Positions 27,390 to 36,125 of a stretch of 64,000 nt of DNA are shown piece after piece (the stretch's first letter is position 1; each line of letters opens with the position of its first letter). Location: NCBI GenBank assembly GCA_023379675.1, contig JAMCPL010000020.1, positions 70,611-134,610 on the forward strand. Reading direction: 5' to 3'. A program made the translations under genes and the position numbers. The notes below the pieces were generated by a model. It saw only the letters and a list, made by a program, of their open reading frames with translations. It ran no database searches and was not told where the DNA came from. The DNA is from Actinomycetota bacterium (GTDB taxonomy: Bacteria > Actinomycetota > Acidimicrobiia > Acidimicrobiales > JAMCPL01).

Positions 27390-28310
27390 TCATTCCTGCA
27401 GTTCAGCAAACGCCCCAGCTGACGCGTTTCCTGCATGGGGCCATCGCCAGCCGGCAAACCACAGCGCCAGTATGGTGACCACATATGGGGTCATCTGGAG
27501 GAACTCAAGGGGCAGGCCGAAAACTGCATGGATCTCACCGAAGATCCCCAGCGCAGTCGCAACGCCGAATACAAGCGATGCAACAACTACCCCCCATGGA
27601 GCCTCCTTTCCGAAGAGCACGGCCGTGAACGCGACGTACCCAACACCTGCAGTCATGTCATAGGAAAATGCGTGTAGGGACCCGACCGACAATTCACTCC
27701 CTCCAATGGCAGCCATGGCACCAGCAATGCACAACGCCAACAACTGCACGACCTGGACCTTGACGCCAGCGGCGTTAGCTGCGAACGGGTACTGCCCCGT
27801 GGCAGCCACGCGGAGACCGAAGGTACTGCGGCGAGCGATGAGCCACACCACGATCGCTGCAATTGGCATAAGGTAGACAAGCAACGAGAGCGAGGCCAGG
27901 ATCGCGGCCGGACCGGTGGCCGTTCCGGGTACCGGTGATGGGACGGTGGCCTTGGCAACGACTGCACCTGAAGTATGAAAGATGACGTTCTGCAGGAAGC
28001 TCGTCCCGCCGACGCCGACACCGACCAAGCCCAGGCCGGCAATGATAGCATTGGCCTTCAGGATCACGACAACTAGCCAGAACAGCGCCGACATCAAGAC
28101 ACAGACAGCAATTGCCAGGGCAATACCGGCCCATGCGGAGCCGAAGGCCAGTGCACCCCCGATAGATGCGAATGCCCCGATAAGCATCAGTCCCTCGAGG
28201 CCAAGCTGGTATATGCCGGCTCGGTGTGCAAAGAGACACCCCAGGGCAGCCCACATTATAGGAGTGGTACCCAAAAGTACGCTGTTGATGAAGGTGTAGA
28301 TCTCGTTCAT
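27390..28310 (-). CDS. Nucleoside ABC transporter permease 2 (NupQ-like)
   Basis: 306 residues, about 8-9 hydrophobic helices, BPD_transp_2 family. HRAGIYQLGLEGLMLIGAF is the conserved N-terminal stretch of the permeases paired with BMP-type lipoproteins, and the EAPWGVVVASLVFG segment is the ATPase-contact region. Start overlaps the previous permease stop by ATGA. Works with the neighbouring permease, ATPase and lipoprotein to import nucleosides. Confidence 0.9.
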   Translation of the reverse strand: MNEIYTFINSVLLGTTPIMWAALGCLFAHRAGIYQLGLEGLMLIGAFASIGGALAFGSAWAGIALAIAVCVLMSALFWLVVVILKANAIIAGLGLVGVGVGGTSFLQNVIFHTSGAVVAKATVPSPVPGTATGPAAILASLSLLVYLMPIAAIVVWLIARRSTFGLRVAATGQYPFAANAAGVKVQVVQLLALCIAGAMAAIGGSELSVGSLHAFSYDMTAGVGYVAFTAVLFGKEAPWGVVVASLVFGVATALGIFGEIHAVFGLPLEFLQMTPYVVTILALWFAGWRWPHAGNASAGAFAELQE

Positions 28311-29470
28311 GCGCGCGAGCCCACTGATCCAGGTCTGTCCAGGGTGATCGGCTCCAGCTTAGTGCCAGCGTTCCCTGTCTGAAGCGGCTTGGACTCACCC
28401 CAATCGTGCAGTGCTTTTGACCTGCGATCGCCACCATGCCATACTCTTTGAGGCCATTTACCCCAACCCAGTCTGGCTGTTACAAGCATCGAGATCAGTC
28501 CAGTCATAAAGACGAGAGACGTGCTCGGTAAGCCGATGGCAAGTGGCAGGTACAAGCTGGCCGCGGTTAGCCCACCAAACAGCACTGCGGCGACGAGCGC
28601 ACCACTGACGGCCAGCACGCCCACCAGTGCGACGAGGATGGCCGTAAGACCGATATTCGGATCATACCCGCTCAAGATATTTCCAACCGGCCCCAGGACT
28701 TCGACGGCGCCTGCTAGTCCAGCAGTGAAGCCAGTGACGGCAAACGTCGCCAATCCGATCCTCCGGATCTCCACTCCCTGAACCTCCGCCATAATAGGAT
28801 TGCGGCCAACCAGCCCGATCTCGAAGCCAAACCGTGTCCTGTGAAGTAGCCACCAGACCACGATGCCAACCAGGAGCACTGCCACCACCATCTCGACACT
28901 CAGTCCAGATGACGGAGTAACCCGGACGGCGGCCGGCACCGAGCGCGTCACAGCCACCTGGCCTCCGGCTGTGGGAGACTTGAGTGGACCCGTGGAAACG
29001 TAGGTAACCAGGTATATTGCGATGAAACTGAACATGAGCGTGCCAATAACCTCGTCTACATTAAAGAATATACGGAGGATACCCGGGATTATTGACCAAA
29101 GTGCACCGGCAAACGCTCCGGCGATCAGCGCTACGAAAGCGACTAGTGTACCTCCCATCGAGGCGGGCAACACCAAGGCCAGGTATAAGGAAACGATGCC
29201 GCCGGCATAGAATTGCCCTTGCGCTCCTGCATTAAAGAATCCACCGCGGAAGCTGACTGTCACTCCGATTGCGATGAAGGCCAGCGGCAAAGCGTAGCGC
29301 AGCGTCGCCTCCAACGAGCCGGGGCCGGTTACCGCTCCGGTAAGCACCGCGCTCCATGTCCCCGTGGCCGAGTACCCACCAGTCTGAAAGGCGATGGAAA
29401 CTAGCACCAGAGCTATCACCAGAGCGACAAGTACACGACCGGCACTGCTTACTCCGTGGTGCCAGTTCAT
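28307..29470 (-). CDS. Nucleoside ABC transporter permease 1 (NupP-like)
   Basis: 387 residues with roughly 9-10 hydrophobic helices. It carries FRGGFFNAGAQGQFYAGGI, the conserved motif of this permease half, and FNVDEVIGTLMFSFIA. The C-terminal 50 residues are polar and cytosolic. Start and stop both overlap neighbours by 4 bp, so expression is tightly coupled to the ATPase and the second permease. Confidence 0.9.
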   Translation of the reverse strand: MNWHHGVSSAGRVLVALVIALVLVSIAFQTGGYSATGTWSAVLTGAVTGPGSLEATLRYALPLAFIAIGVTVSFRGGFFNAGAQGQFYAGGIVSLYLALVLPASMGGTLVAFVALIAGAFAGALWSIIPGILRIFFNVDEVIGTLMFSFIAIYLVTYVSTGPLKSPTAGGQVAVTRSVPAAVRVTPSSGLSVEMVVAVLLVGIVVWWLLHRTRFGFEIGLVGRNPIMAEVQGVEIRRIGLATFAVTGFTAGLAGAVEVLGPVGNILSGYDPNIGLTAILVALVGVLAVSGALVAAVLFGGLTAASLYLPLAIGLPSTSLVFMTGLISMLVTARLGWGKWPQRVWHGGDRRSKALHDWGESKPLQTGNAGTKLEPITLDRPGSVGSRA

Positions 29471-31284
29471 GAAGATGTCACTCCCGCAACCATGGCACGG
29501 CCAAGCACTTCACGATCATAGGGTGGATATAGCTCCTCTATGGCCTCGCCGTCGAGAGCAACGACAATTCGATCTGAGAGCGCAAACAACTCATCGAGGT
29601 CTGAAGATACCAGCAGTATGCCGGCCCCGGAAGAGGCGGCCCGGCGTAGCGCCGCCCACACCAGTTCAGTTCCACCCAAGTCAAGTCCCTGAGTCGGCTG
29701 TTCGGCCACAATAAGACCGGCATTGTCGTCCACCTCTCTGGCCAGCACCACCCGCTGTAAATTCCCTCCGGACAGCTCACGCATGGCCTGATCACGCGAC
29801 GAGTAACGCACCTGCCATTGCCGTAGCCGGTCTTCACCCTTACGGCGTAGCTTCCGCTCGGACAGGTATCCGCGCCGCACTGCCCCTGAGGTGCCGTAGC
29901 CCGAAGACACCTGCGCGGCCATGGCATTTACCCACAGCGAATTGGATAACGATACCGCCCTGCTCTGGCGATCTGCGGGAATATAGCGAAGACCGATACG
30001 CCTCCTAGCGGAAATACGCAGATTGCCGACATCCACCTCTGACAGTAGTATACGACCGGATCGATACGGTAACAAGCCGACGACGGTGTCTACCAGGGCC
30101 TGCTGGCCGTTTCCCTCGACGCCAGCGATCCCCACGGTCTCCCCGACCTTGACCGTTACCGAGAATGCCTGCAGACCATGCCTGCCTTCCGATGAAGGAG
30201 TCGACACTTCCTCGACCTGCAAGGCAAAGTGACGGCGTTCCGATGGCTCCACCCGCTTGGTGGTCGTTCCGTGCACGATATCGTCAATGTGACCATCTCC
30301 ACCTAAGCCTTCCACCGTTGCCGGTAAGGCACTAGCCTGTGGTATGGCAGCGCCTAGTGGCACAGGCACATCGGCTTCCTCGGTTTTATGGAGCGCATCC
30401 ACGCCGGCCATGTCCACATGGACCTGTCCAGGATCATCTACACCTGCTCCCAGGCCCATTGCTATTGCAGACGCGCTGGTCACTGATCCCGATGACTGCA
30501 CATCCATGATCAAGCGTGCAATCTCTTCATCAGTGATGGCCGCCATAGAGGTTGGATGGAGTACGACACGCCCGCCAGCCAGTACCGCTACTGTGTCTGC
30601 TACCGCCCGGACCTGACGCAGCTTGTGCATCACCACAAGAAAAGTGATACCGTTCATGACCAATTCCCGCAGGCGGTCGAACAGCCCGGCTATGGCTTCG
30701 GGTGGCAGGACGGCAGTTGGCTCATCGAGCACGATGATCCGGCTGCCGCTCGACAAGGCCCGGGTAATTTCAACAGCCTGTCGCTGCTCCGGTGACAGGT
30801 CGCGCACCCAACTGGTTGGCAATACATGAAAGCCGAATTCTTCCAACCTACCAGCCCAAAGTTGTTCGATTTTCCTCTTGCTATACAAGCCGCCACGCGC
30901 CTGTGTAGGCTGGAACAGCTGCAATGCCTCGGCCACTGTAAAGTGTGGCGGCAGTGCAAAGGTCTGATGGACCAGTTCCACGCCGGCACGGCGCACACGC
31001 TGGGCATCACCGGCGGGATATGAAACCCCCTCCACCTCCACTGTACCCTGAGTGGCTCTGGTCATCCCAGCGATGACCCTGCACAGGGTGGTTTTCCCGG
31101 CGCCGTTTTGACCTACCACCGCATGGATCTTGCCTCGATCCACCCAACGAAGACTTACGTCATCGAGCGCCACCACAGGCCCGAATTCGACCCGCAAATC
31201 GCTGCACCCGAGTACCGTGGACTCAATGTCCCGGGCAACAGGTCGGCCAGCAACATCCATTCCCACCCGCACGGTGCCGCTCAT
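29467..31284 (-). CDS. Nucleoside ABC transporter ATP-binding protein (double cassette)
   Basis: 605 residues with two ABC cassettes as in sugar/nucleoside importers. The first has Walker A GQNGAGKTTLCR, a signature-like LSPEQRQAVEI and Walker B IIVLDEPTAVL. The second has a degenerate Walker A (GVEGNGQQAL), full signature LSGGNLQRVVLA and LIVAEQPTQGLDLGG. About 90 residues (roughly 255-345) of Ala/Gly/Val-rich sequence are inserted between cassettes, longer than usual. Second gene of operon B. Confidence 0.93.
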   Translation of the reverse strand: MSGTVRVGMDVAGRPVARDIESTVLGCSDLRVEFGPVVALDDVSLRWVDRGKIHAVVGQNGAGKTTLCRVIAGMTRATQGTVEVEGVSYPAGDAQRVRRAGVELVHQTFALPPHFTVAEALQLFQPTQARGGLYSKRKIEQLWAGRLEEFGFHVLPTSWVRDLSPEQRQAVEITRALSSGSRIIVLDEPTAVLPPEAIAGLFDRLRELVMNGITFLVVMHKLRQVRAVADTVAVLAGGRVVLHPTSMAAITDEEIARLIMDVQSSGSVTSASAIAMGLGAGVDDPGQVHVDMAGVDALHKTEEADVPVPLGAAIPQASALPATVEGLGGDGHIDDIVHGTTTKRVEPSERRHFALQVEEVSTPSSEGRHGLQAFSVTVKVGETVGIAGVEGNGQQALVDTVVGLLPYRSGRILLSEVDVGNLRISARRRIGLRYIPADRQSRAVSLSNSLWVNAMAAQVSSGYGTSGAVRRGYLSERKLRRKGEDRLRQWQVRYSSRDQAMRELSGGNLQRVVLAREVDDNAGLIVAEQPTQGLDLGGTELVWAALRRAASSGAGILLVSSDLDELFALSDRIVVALDGEAIEELYPPYDREVLGRAMVAGVTSS

Positions 31285-31341
31285 ATACTGCAGTCTATCT
31301 GGTGATCACTTGGAGTCGTAGTACCTCCCAGAGGCACGGTG

Positions 31342-32448
31342 TTATGGAATGGCCTTCGTGTCATACGGAATCGTCAGCGTACCCGATGCTACTGCAGCTT
31401 CTGCCGTATGCACCTTGCTCATCCCGGCAGTAAACCTGGCGGCCGCGGCTGAAGATGCGGAGGTGGCGAACTCCGGACTCGGTACGTAGCCAGTCACCTT
31501 GTCTTTCAGTCCCTGCTCGACAAACGTTCCGCCATCCGTCCATTTGGGCTGCAACGCCGATTCCAGCTGCAACGCCAGTGACGTCCCGAACTGAAGGGCT
31601 GCAGCACCAAGAATGAGACCCGGTGCCTGCTTGTACGCGGTCAGATCCGTGTCCCAACTCATATACAGATGGCGCGTCTTTGCCGCTTCCAGCACTCCGT
31701 CGTCGGATGCTGACGCGTCAGTCTGGATTACGTCCACCCCTGAGCCATACATGCTGTCGGCAATCTGTAGCCCGCCGGTCGGATCAGTGAAGGAACCCAC
31801 GAAGGCGCCTGATACGATGATGCTGGGATCCACCGTACGCGCTCCTGCTGCATAAGCCCAGTAGTCCGCATTCAGCGTAGGCAACGCAGCCCCACCGATA
31901 TACCCGATCTTGTGAGTGGTGGAGATGCTGGCTGCCAATATGCCGGCAAAATACATACCTTCGTAAAACTTGTATCCGACGGAGACGACATTGGGCATCG
32001 ACGGGCTGAGAGGCGATCCATAGATCCAGATGAATCTTGTCTTCGGATGGGTTTTGGCCGCGGCTGCGATCGGCGTTCCCATCTCGGGGAAGGCAGTTAC
32101 CACGATGTCATAGGAATCAGCAGCCAGATTCAGCGTCGACGTGTACCTGGAAGGATCGCTCACGTAGACAAATCTCGTCTTGGCGCTATGTGCCTTGCCG
32201 GCAGAATCCATCGCCGCAATCATGTCCAGTACCGGTGGGTCGCCACCCGAACTCTGGGGGCTTATAAGGGCGATCGACGAAGGAGCGGATGGCGTGGCCA
32301 CTTTCTTGGTGGGCGAGGAGCTGCATGCGGCCAAGAACTCGGGCAAAGCAGCTGTTCCCGTAATACCTACGATCGTGAATCCTGCTTTTCGGAGGAATGA
32401 CCGCCGCGACTCTGTTGCTGGTCCGATCGGTGTAATACTATCATCCAT
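31342..32448 (-). CDS. BMP-family nucleoside-binding lipoprotein, Tat-type signal
   Basis: 368 residues from ATG 32448 (GAGGGAG 6 nt upstream). The tracked start at 32574 would place the promoter inside the gene. The signal has a twin-arginine SRRSFLRK motif, a hydrophobic stretch and a lipobox ending AAC followed by SSS, so it is probably an exported lipoprotein. The mature part resembles BMP/PnrA-type solute-binding proteins (GYIGGAALPTLNADYWAYAAGA, DVIQTDASASDDGVLEAA). It should deliver nucleosides to the ABC importer downstream. Confidence 0.9.
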   Translation of the reverse strand: MDDSITPIGPATESRRSFLRKAGFTIVGITGTAALPEFLAACSSSPTKKVATPSAPSSIALISPQSSGGDPPVLDMIAAMDSAGKAHSAKTRFVYVSDPSRYTSTLNLAADSYDIVVTAFPEMGTPIAAAAKTHPKTRFIWIYGSPLSPSMPNVVSVGYKFYEGMYFAGILAASISTTHKIGYIGGAALPTLNADYWAYAAGARTVDPSIIVSGAFVGSFTDPTGGLQIADSMYGSGVDVIQTDASASDDGVLEAAKTRHLYMSWDTDLTAYKQAPGLILGAAALQFGTSLALQLESALQPKWTDGGTFVEQGLKDKVTGYVPSPEFATSASSAAAARFTAGMSKVHTAEAAVASGTLTIPYDTKAIP

Positions 32449-32507
32449 TGGATCTCCCTCTACTTTCATTCCTGGGTCCCGCACCTGAGCTGAACCTGAC
32501 AGTACAT

Positions 32508-32577
32508 ACCTTAGCACCGGCGCCTCCCGGCGGCAATGATCAACATGTAGCGAACAGGCCCGCCAGCAATACATGAT
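32508..32577 (-). promoter_or_regulatory. Operator copy B and promoter of operon B
   Basis: Minus strand: ATCATGTAT (32577-32569), 7 bp, GGGCCT and the GTTCGCTACATGTTGATCAT core ending ATTG at 32534. TTGCCG (32536-32531), a 17-bp spacer and TAAGGT (32513-32508) follow. The predicted start site near 32501 is about 52 nt before the BMP lipoprotein ATG. Confidence 0.75.
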
Positions 32578-32742
32578 GTGCAGGTGCTAGTGATGCTGAG
32601 GCAGTACGCCCGATGCGTCACACCGCTCCTCAAGGTATCAGCGGATGCCGCATCACTTCTTTGGGCATCTGATTTCCGATCCTCGCCGCATTGCAGAACG
32701 TTGCACGTCCAGTGCGTCACCCCACCATCACCTCATCTGAAG

Positions 32743-33612
32743 TTACACCCCGATCGGGTGCCAGACTGTCTTGATCTCGACAAAGGACAGCATCCTACGG
32801 GGTGTCGGGGGCTCACTCCAGTCTGGCTCTGCGCCACGTGAGCGAAGGACGCGCTTCACGCTCCCCGCCGCGATTTCCTCGATGCCCGCCGCCAGGTCAG
32901 CTGGAACACCGCACAGGTCAAGCGCATCGACATCGCGATGTGCCGCCAATACCGGAACTACCTCACTAATGCGTCCAGTCAACATATTGACGACACCAGC
33001 CGGCAGATCCGATGTTGCAAGCACTTCGGCGAGCGTGATAGCCGCTAAGGGCCGCTCCTCCGAAGCTAGGACCACAGCTGTATTGCCGGTCACTATCACC
33101 GGTGCAAGCACGCTGATCAGGCCAAACAGCGATGACCGTTGCGGGGCAATCACGCCTACCACTCCTACCGGTTGCGGGATGCTGAAGTTGAAATAGGGAC
33201 TTGCCACAGGATTTGCCGAGCCTGCAACCTGCGCCATCTTGTCGGCCCAGCCTGCATACCACACAAGCCGGTCAACCGCCATGGTGACATTGGCCCGAGC
33301 CTTCACTTCGTCCGATCCTTCTCCGGCACTCACGGCTTCACCGAACTGCAAATACCGATCTTCGAGCATTTCTGCGACGCGATAGAGTACCTGCCCACGA
33401 TTGTAGGCAGTGGTTCCCGCCCAGCCGCGGTACGCCGTGCGTGCCGCAACCACTGCGTCTCGCACATCTTTACGCGATGCCAGCGCAGCATTTGCCGAGA
33501 AAGTACCTGACGAGTCAGGCACAACATACGTGCGCCCCGACTCCGATCGCAGAAACTGGCCGCCAATCGCCAGCTTGTACGTCTTGCGTACACCGATCCG
33601 CTCATCGTACAT
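32743..33612 (-). CDS. Short aldehyde dehydrogenase-like protein lacking catalytic residues
   Basis: 289 residues from ATG 33612, which overlaps the preceding ALDH gene by 11 bp; the tracked 92-residue extension is the shadow of that gene. The sequence matches the N-terminal two thirds of an ALDH (LAIGGQFLRSESG, FNFSIPQPVGVVGVIAP, GNTAVVLASEERPLAAITLAEVL) and stops before the catalytic Cys. The general-base ELGG segment is also missing. It is not frayed at the end and has a clean stop, so it is probably a real non-catalytic partner. Together with its neighbour it resembles the two halves of ALDH16. Confidence 0.75.
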   Translation of the reverse strand: MYDERIGVRKTYKLAIGGQFLRSESGRTYVVPDSSGTFSANAALASRKDVRDAVVAARTAYRGWAGTTAYNRGQVLYRVAEMLEDRYLQFGEAVSAGEGSDEVKARANVTMAVDRLVWYAGWADKMAQVAGSANPVASPYFNFSIPQPVGVVGVIAPQRSSLFGLISVLAPVIVTGNTAVVLASEERPLAAITLAEVLATSDLPAGVVNMLTGRISEVVPVLAAHRDVDALDLCGVPADLAAGIEEIAAGSVKRVLRSRGAEPDWSEPPTPRRMLSFVEIKTVWHPIGV

Positions 33613-35038
33613 CGAGGTACGCCTCCAATCCATGGCGTCCGCCTTCCCGCCCGAAACCCGACTCACGAATCCCTCCGAAAGGGCTCGATGGATCGAATCG
33701 ATTGTAGGTATTCCCCCAGATAACTCCGGCACGCAGCTGATCGGCCATCCAGAGTATCCGGCTGCCCTTCTCGGTCCAAACGCCGGCAGAAAGCCCGTAC
33801 GGCGTGTTGTTCGCCTTGGAAACAGCTTCCTGCGTAGTCCTGAACGTGAGCACAGACAGCACCGGTCCGAATATCTCCTCACGTGCAACCCTGTGCGATT
33901 GGGAGACGCGAGTAAGGATGGTCGGCGGAAACCAATAGCCTCGATCTGGCAACGCGCAGGGCGACGACCAGCGCTCCGCTCCTTCGCGTATCCCAGATGC
34001 AGTCAGTTCAGTAATCTTGTCCAGCTGGCCAGGCGAATTGATCGCCCCGATGTCAGTGTTCTTGTCCAACGGATCGCCTAGACGGAGCGTCTGCAGCCGG
34101 CGCTTCAGGCGATCAATGACGGCGTCAGCGATCGACTCTTGCACAATGAGTCGCGAGCCGGCGCAGCAAACATGGCCTTGGTTGAAGTAGATCCCGTTTA
34201 CGATCCCCTCGATTGCCTGATCGATAGGCGCATCCTCGAACACAATATTGGCACCCTTACCGCCGAGTTCAAGCGTAAGGTGCTTCGACGTCCCCGCGAC
34301 AGCCCGCTGGATGCGCTTGCCGACCTCGGTGGATCCCGTGAACGCTATCTTGTCCACCCCGTCATGCAAGACCAGCTCCTCGCCGGTCAGCCCATCACCA
34401 GTTACGATATTCACGACGCCAGGCGGTACATCGGCCTGCTGGATAATCTCAGCAAGCAGCAAGGCCGTGAGTGGCGTGGTCTCTGCCGGCTTGAGCACGC
34501 ATGTGTTTCCGGCTGCCAGCGCCGGCGCAAGTTTCCATGCGGCCATGAGCAAGGGAAAGTTCCAGGGAATAATCTGCCCTGCCACCCCAAGCGGTCGAGG
34601 CGATGGACCGAACCCGGCATATTCCAACTTGTCCGCCCAACCCGCGTAGTAGAAGAAATGAGCAGCGACCAGTGGAATGTCCATGTCGCGTGACTCCCGG
34701 ATAGGCTTGCCGTTGTCCAGGGTTTCGAGAACTGCGAGTTCGCGTGCACGCTCCTGGACAAGCCTGGCAATACGAAACAGGTACTTCGCCCGTTCCCTGC
34801 CGGGCATCGGGCCCCACGTCTGCTGATAGGCACGACGGGCTGCAGTGACTGCCCGATCGACATCACGCGGTCCAGCCGCCGCCACCCTGGCCAGTACCTG
34901 CTCAGTAGCTGGATTCACAGTTTCCAACGATGTGCCGTCGTCCGGATCGGAGAATTCCCCGTCGATGAAAAGCCCGTATGAGGGGCGCAACTCCACGATG
35001 TCCTGAGCCTGAGGAGCGGGCGCGTATTCCCAGTGCAT
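33602..35038 (-). CDS. Aldehyde dehydrogenase (acetaldehyde branch of deoxyribose use)
   Basis: 478 residues from ATG 35038 (AGGAG 10 nt upstream). It is complete: IPWNFPLLMAAWKLAPALA, AFTGSTEVGKRI, general-base LELGGKGANIVF, catalytic Cys in FNQGHVCCAGSR, and EEIFGPVLSVL. It lies between deoC and the short ALDH, so it plausibly oxidises the acetaldehyde made by DeoC. The start follows the deoC TAA within 10 bp. Confidence 0.92.
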   Translation of the reverse strand: MHWEYAPAPQAQDIVELRPSYGLFIDGEFSDPDDGTSLETVNPATEQVLARVAAAGPRDVDRAVTAARRAYQQTWGPMPGRERAKYLFRIARLVQERARELAVLETLDNGKPIRESRDMDIPLVAAHFFYYAGWADKLEYAGFGPSPRPLGVAGQIIPWNFPLLMAAWKLAPALAAGNTCVLKPAETTPLTALLLAEIIQQADVPPGVVNIVTGDGLTGEELVLHDGVDKIAFTGSTEVGKRIQRAVAGTSKHLTLELGGKGANIVFEDAPIDQAIEGIVNGIYFNQGHVCCAGSRLIVQESIADAVIDRLKRRLQTLRLGDPLDKNTDIGAINSPGQLDKITELTASGIREGAERWSSPCALPDRGYWFPPTILTRVSQSHRVAREEIFGPVLSVLTFRTTQEAVSKANNTPYGLSAGVWTEKGSRILWMADQLRAGVIWGNTYNRFDPSSPFGGIRESGFGREGGRHGLEAYLDVR

Positions 35039-35045
35039 AGCTGCA

Positions 35046-36050
35046 TTACTCCTGGCTGAAATCATCCGGCCTGACGTAGCAGTGCAGCTGCTGCTTCGTC
35101 CACTGCATGAGAAGGTCGTTGAGCAGGCTGGAGGCACCAAACCGGAATCCACTCGGATCCAGCCACGCTTCTCCCACCGTCTCGTTCACAAGAACAAGAT
35201 ACCGTAACGCATCTTTGGCCTTGCGAATGCCACCCGCCACCTTGACGCCTACGCGACGACCGGTCACTTCATGGAAGTCGCGCACGGCTTCCAACATCAC
35301 CAGCGCCACCGGCAATGTTGCCGCCGGACTTACCTTGCCGGTAGAGGTCTTGACGAAGTCGGCACCTCCAAGCATAGCGAGCCATGCGGCACGTTTTACG
35401 TTGTCGTACGTCTCCAACTCCCCAGTTTCCAGGATAACCTTCAGGTGTGCAGCCCCGCATACCTCACGCACCGCGCGGATCTCGTCAAGCACCATGTTGT
35501 ACCGCCCCGAGAGAAATGCCCCTCGATCGATCACCATATCGATTTCGTCGGCGCCTGCTTCCAGTGCCCAACGTACATCGGCCAGTTTCACTTGCCGTCC
35601 GGCACGCCCAGACGGGAAAGCGGTAGCGACTGCTGCCACTTGTACTGTGCTGCCTGCCAGGCTGTCCTTAGCAACGGCGACAAGGTCTGGGTACACGCAC
35701 ACTGCCGCCACCGCAGGAACGGATGGATTTGCCGGGTCGGGCCGGCGAGCTTTGGCGCATAGTGACATCACTTTGCCATCAGTGTCCGCCCCCTCGAGAG
35801 TCGTCAGATCGACCATACGGACTGCCATGTCCAGCGCCCACAGCTTTGCATCGCTCTTGATCGAACGTGTGCTCAACGCCCCGGCTCGGAGTTCCGTACC
35901 GACTTGGTCCACCCCCGGAAGTCCGGACAGGAATCGTCGCAACATGGCCTCCGACGCCATAACCTCACTCAGCTGCGCTCCAGGAACCAGCATGGCCGGC
36001 CACTGCGCGTATCCCGAACCAGCAGGTTCGACCCGCGTACTGGTTACCAT
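35046..36050 (-). CDS. deoC: Deoxyribose-phosphate aldolase
   Basis: 334 residues, of the longer DeoC type. It cleaves 2-deoxyribose-5-phosphate to acetaldehyde and glyceraldehyde-3-phosphate. Visible are DMAVRMVDLTTLEGADT, EIDMVIDRGAFLSG, LKVILETGEL and the Schiff-base lysine in GADFVKTSTGK, then GVKVAGGIRKAKDA. Downstream of deoA and followed by the ALDH pair, this is a deoxynucleoside sugar-degradation operon. No phosphopentomutase (deoB) is in the window. Confidence 0.95.
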   Translation of the reverse strand: MVTSTRVEPAGSGYAQWPAMLVPGAQLSEVMASEAMLRRFLSGLPGVDQVGTELRAGALSTRSIKSDAKLWALDMAVRMVDLTTLEGADTDGKVMSLCAKARRPDPANPSVPAVAAVCVYPDLVAVAKDSLAGSTVQVAAVATAFPSGRAGRQVKLADVRWALEAGADEIDMVIDRGAFLSGRYNMVLDEIRAVREVCGAAHLKVILETGELETYDNVKRAAWLAMLGGADFVKTSTGKVSPAATLPVALVMLEAVRDFHEVTGRRVGVKVAGGIRKAKDALRYLVLVNETVGEAWLDPSGFRFGASSLLNDLLMQWTKQQLHCYVRPDDFSQE

Positions 36051-36125
36051 TCCAACCTCTCCGGGCTTCCACAGTCACCTGCCGTTACCGGCGGATGGGT
36101 GAATATCACAGCGCATTGCATCCCG

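Noticed and set aside
32449-32574. Upstream start of the BMP lipoprotein
   Set aside because: It would place the operator and -10/-35 boxes within the gene and precede the twin-arginine signal; ATG 32448 has a good ribosome-binding site.
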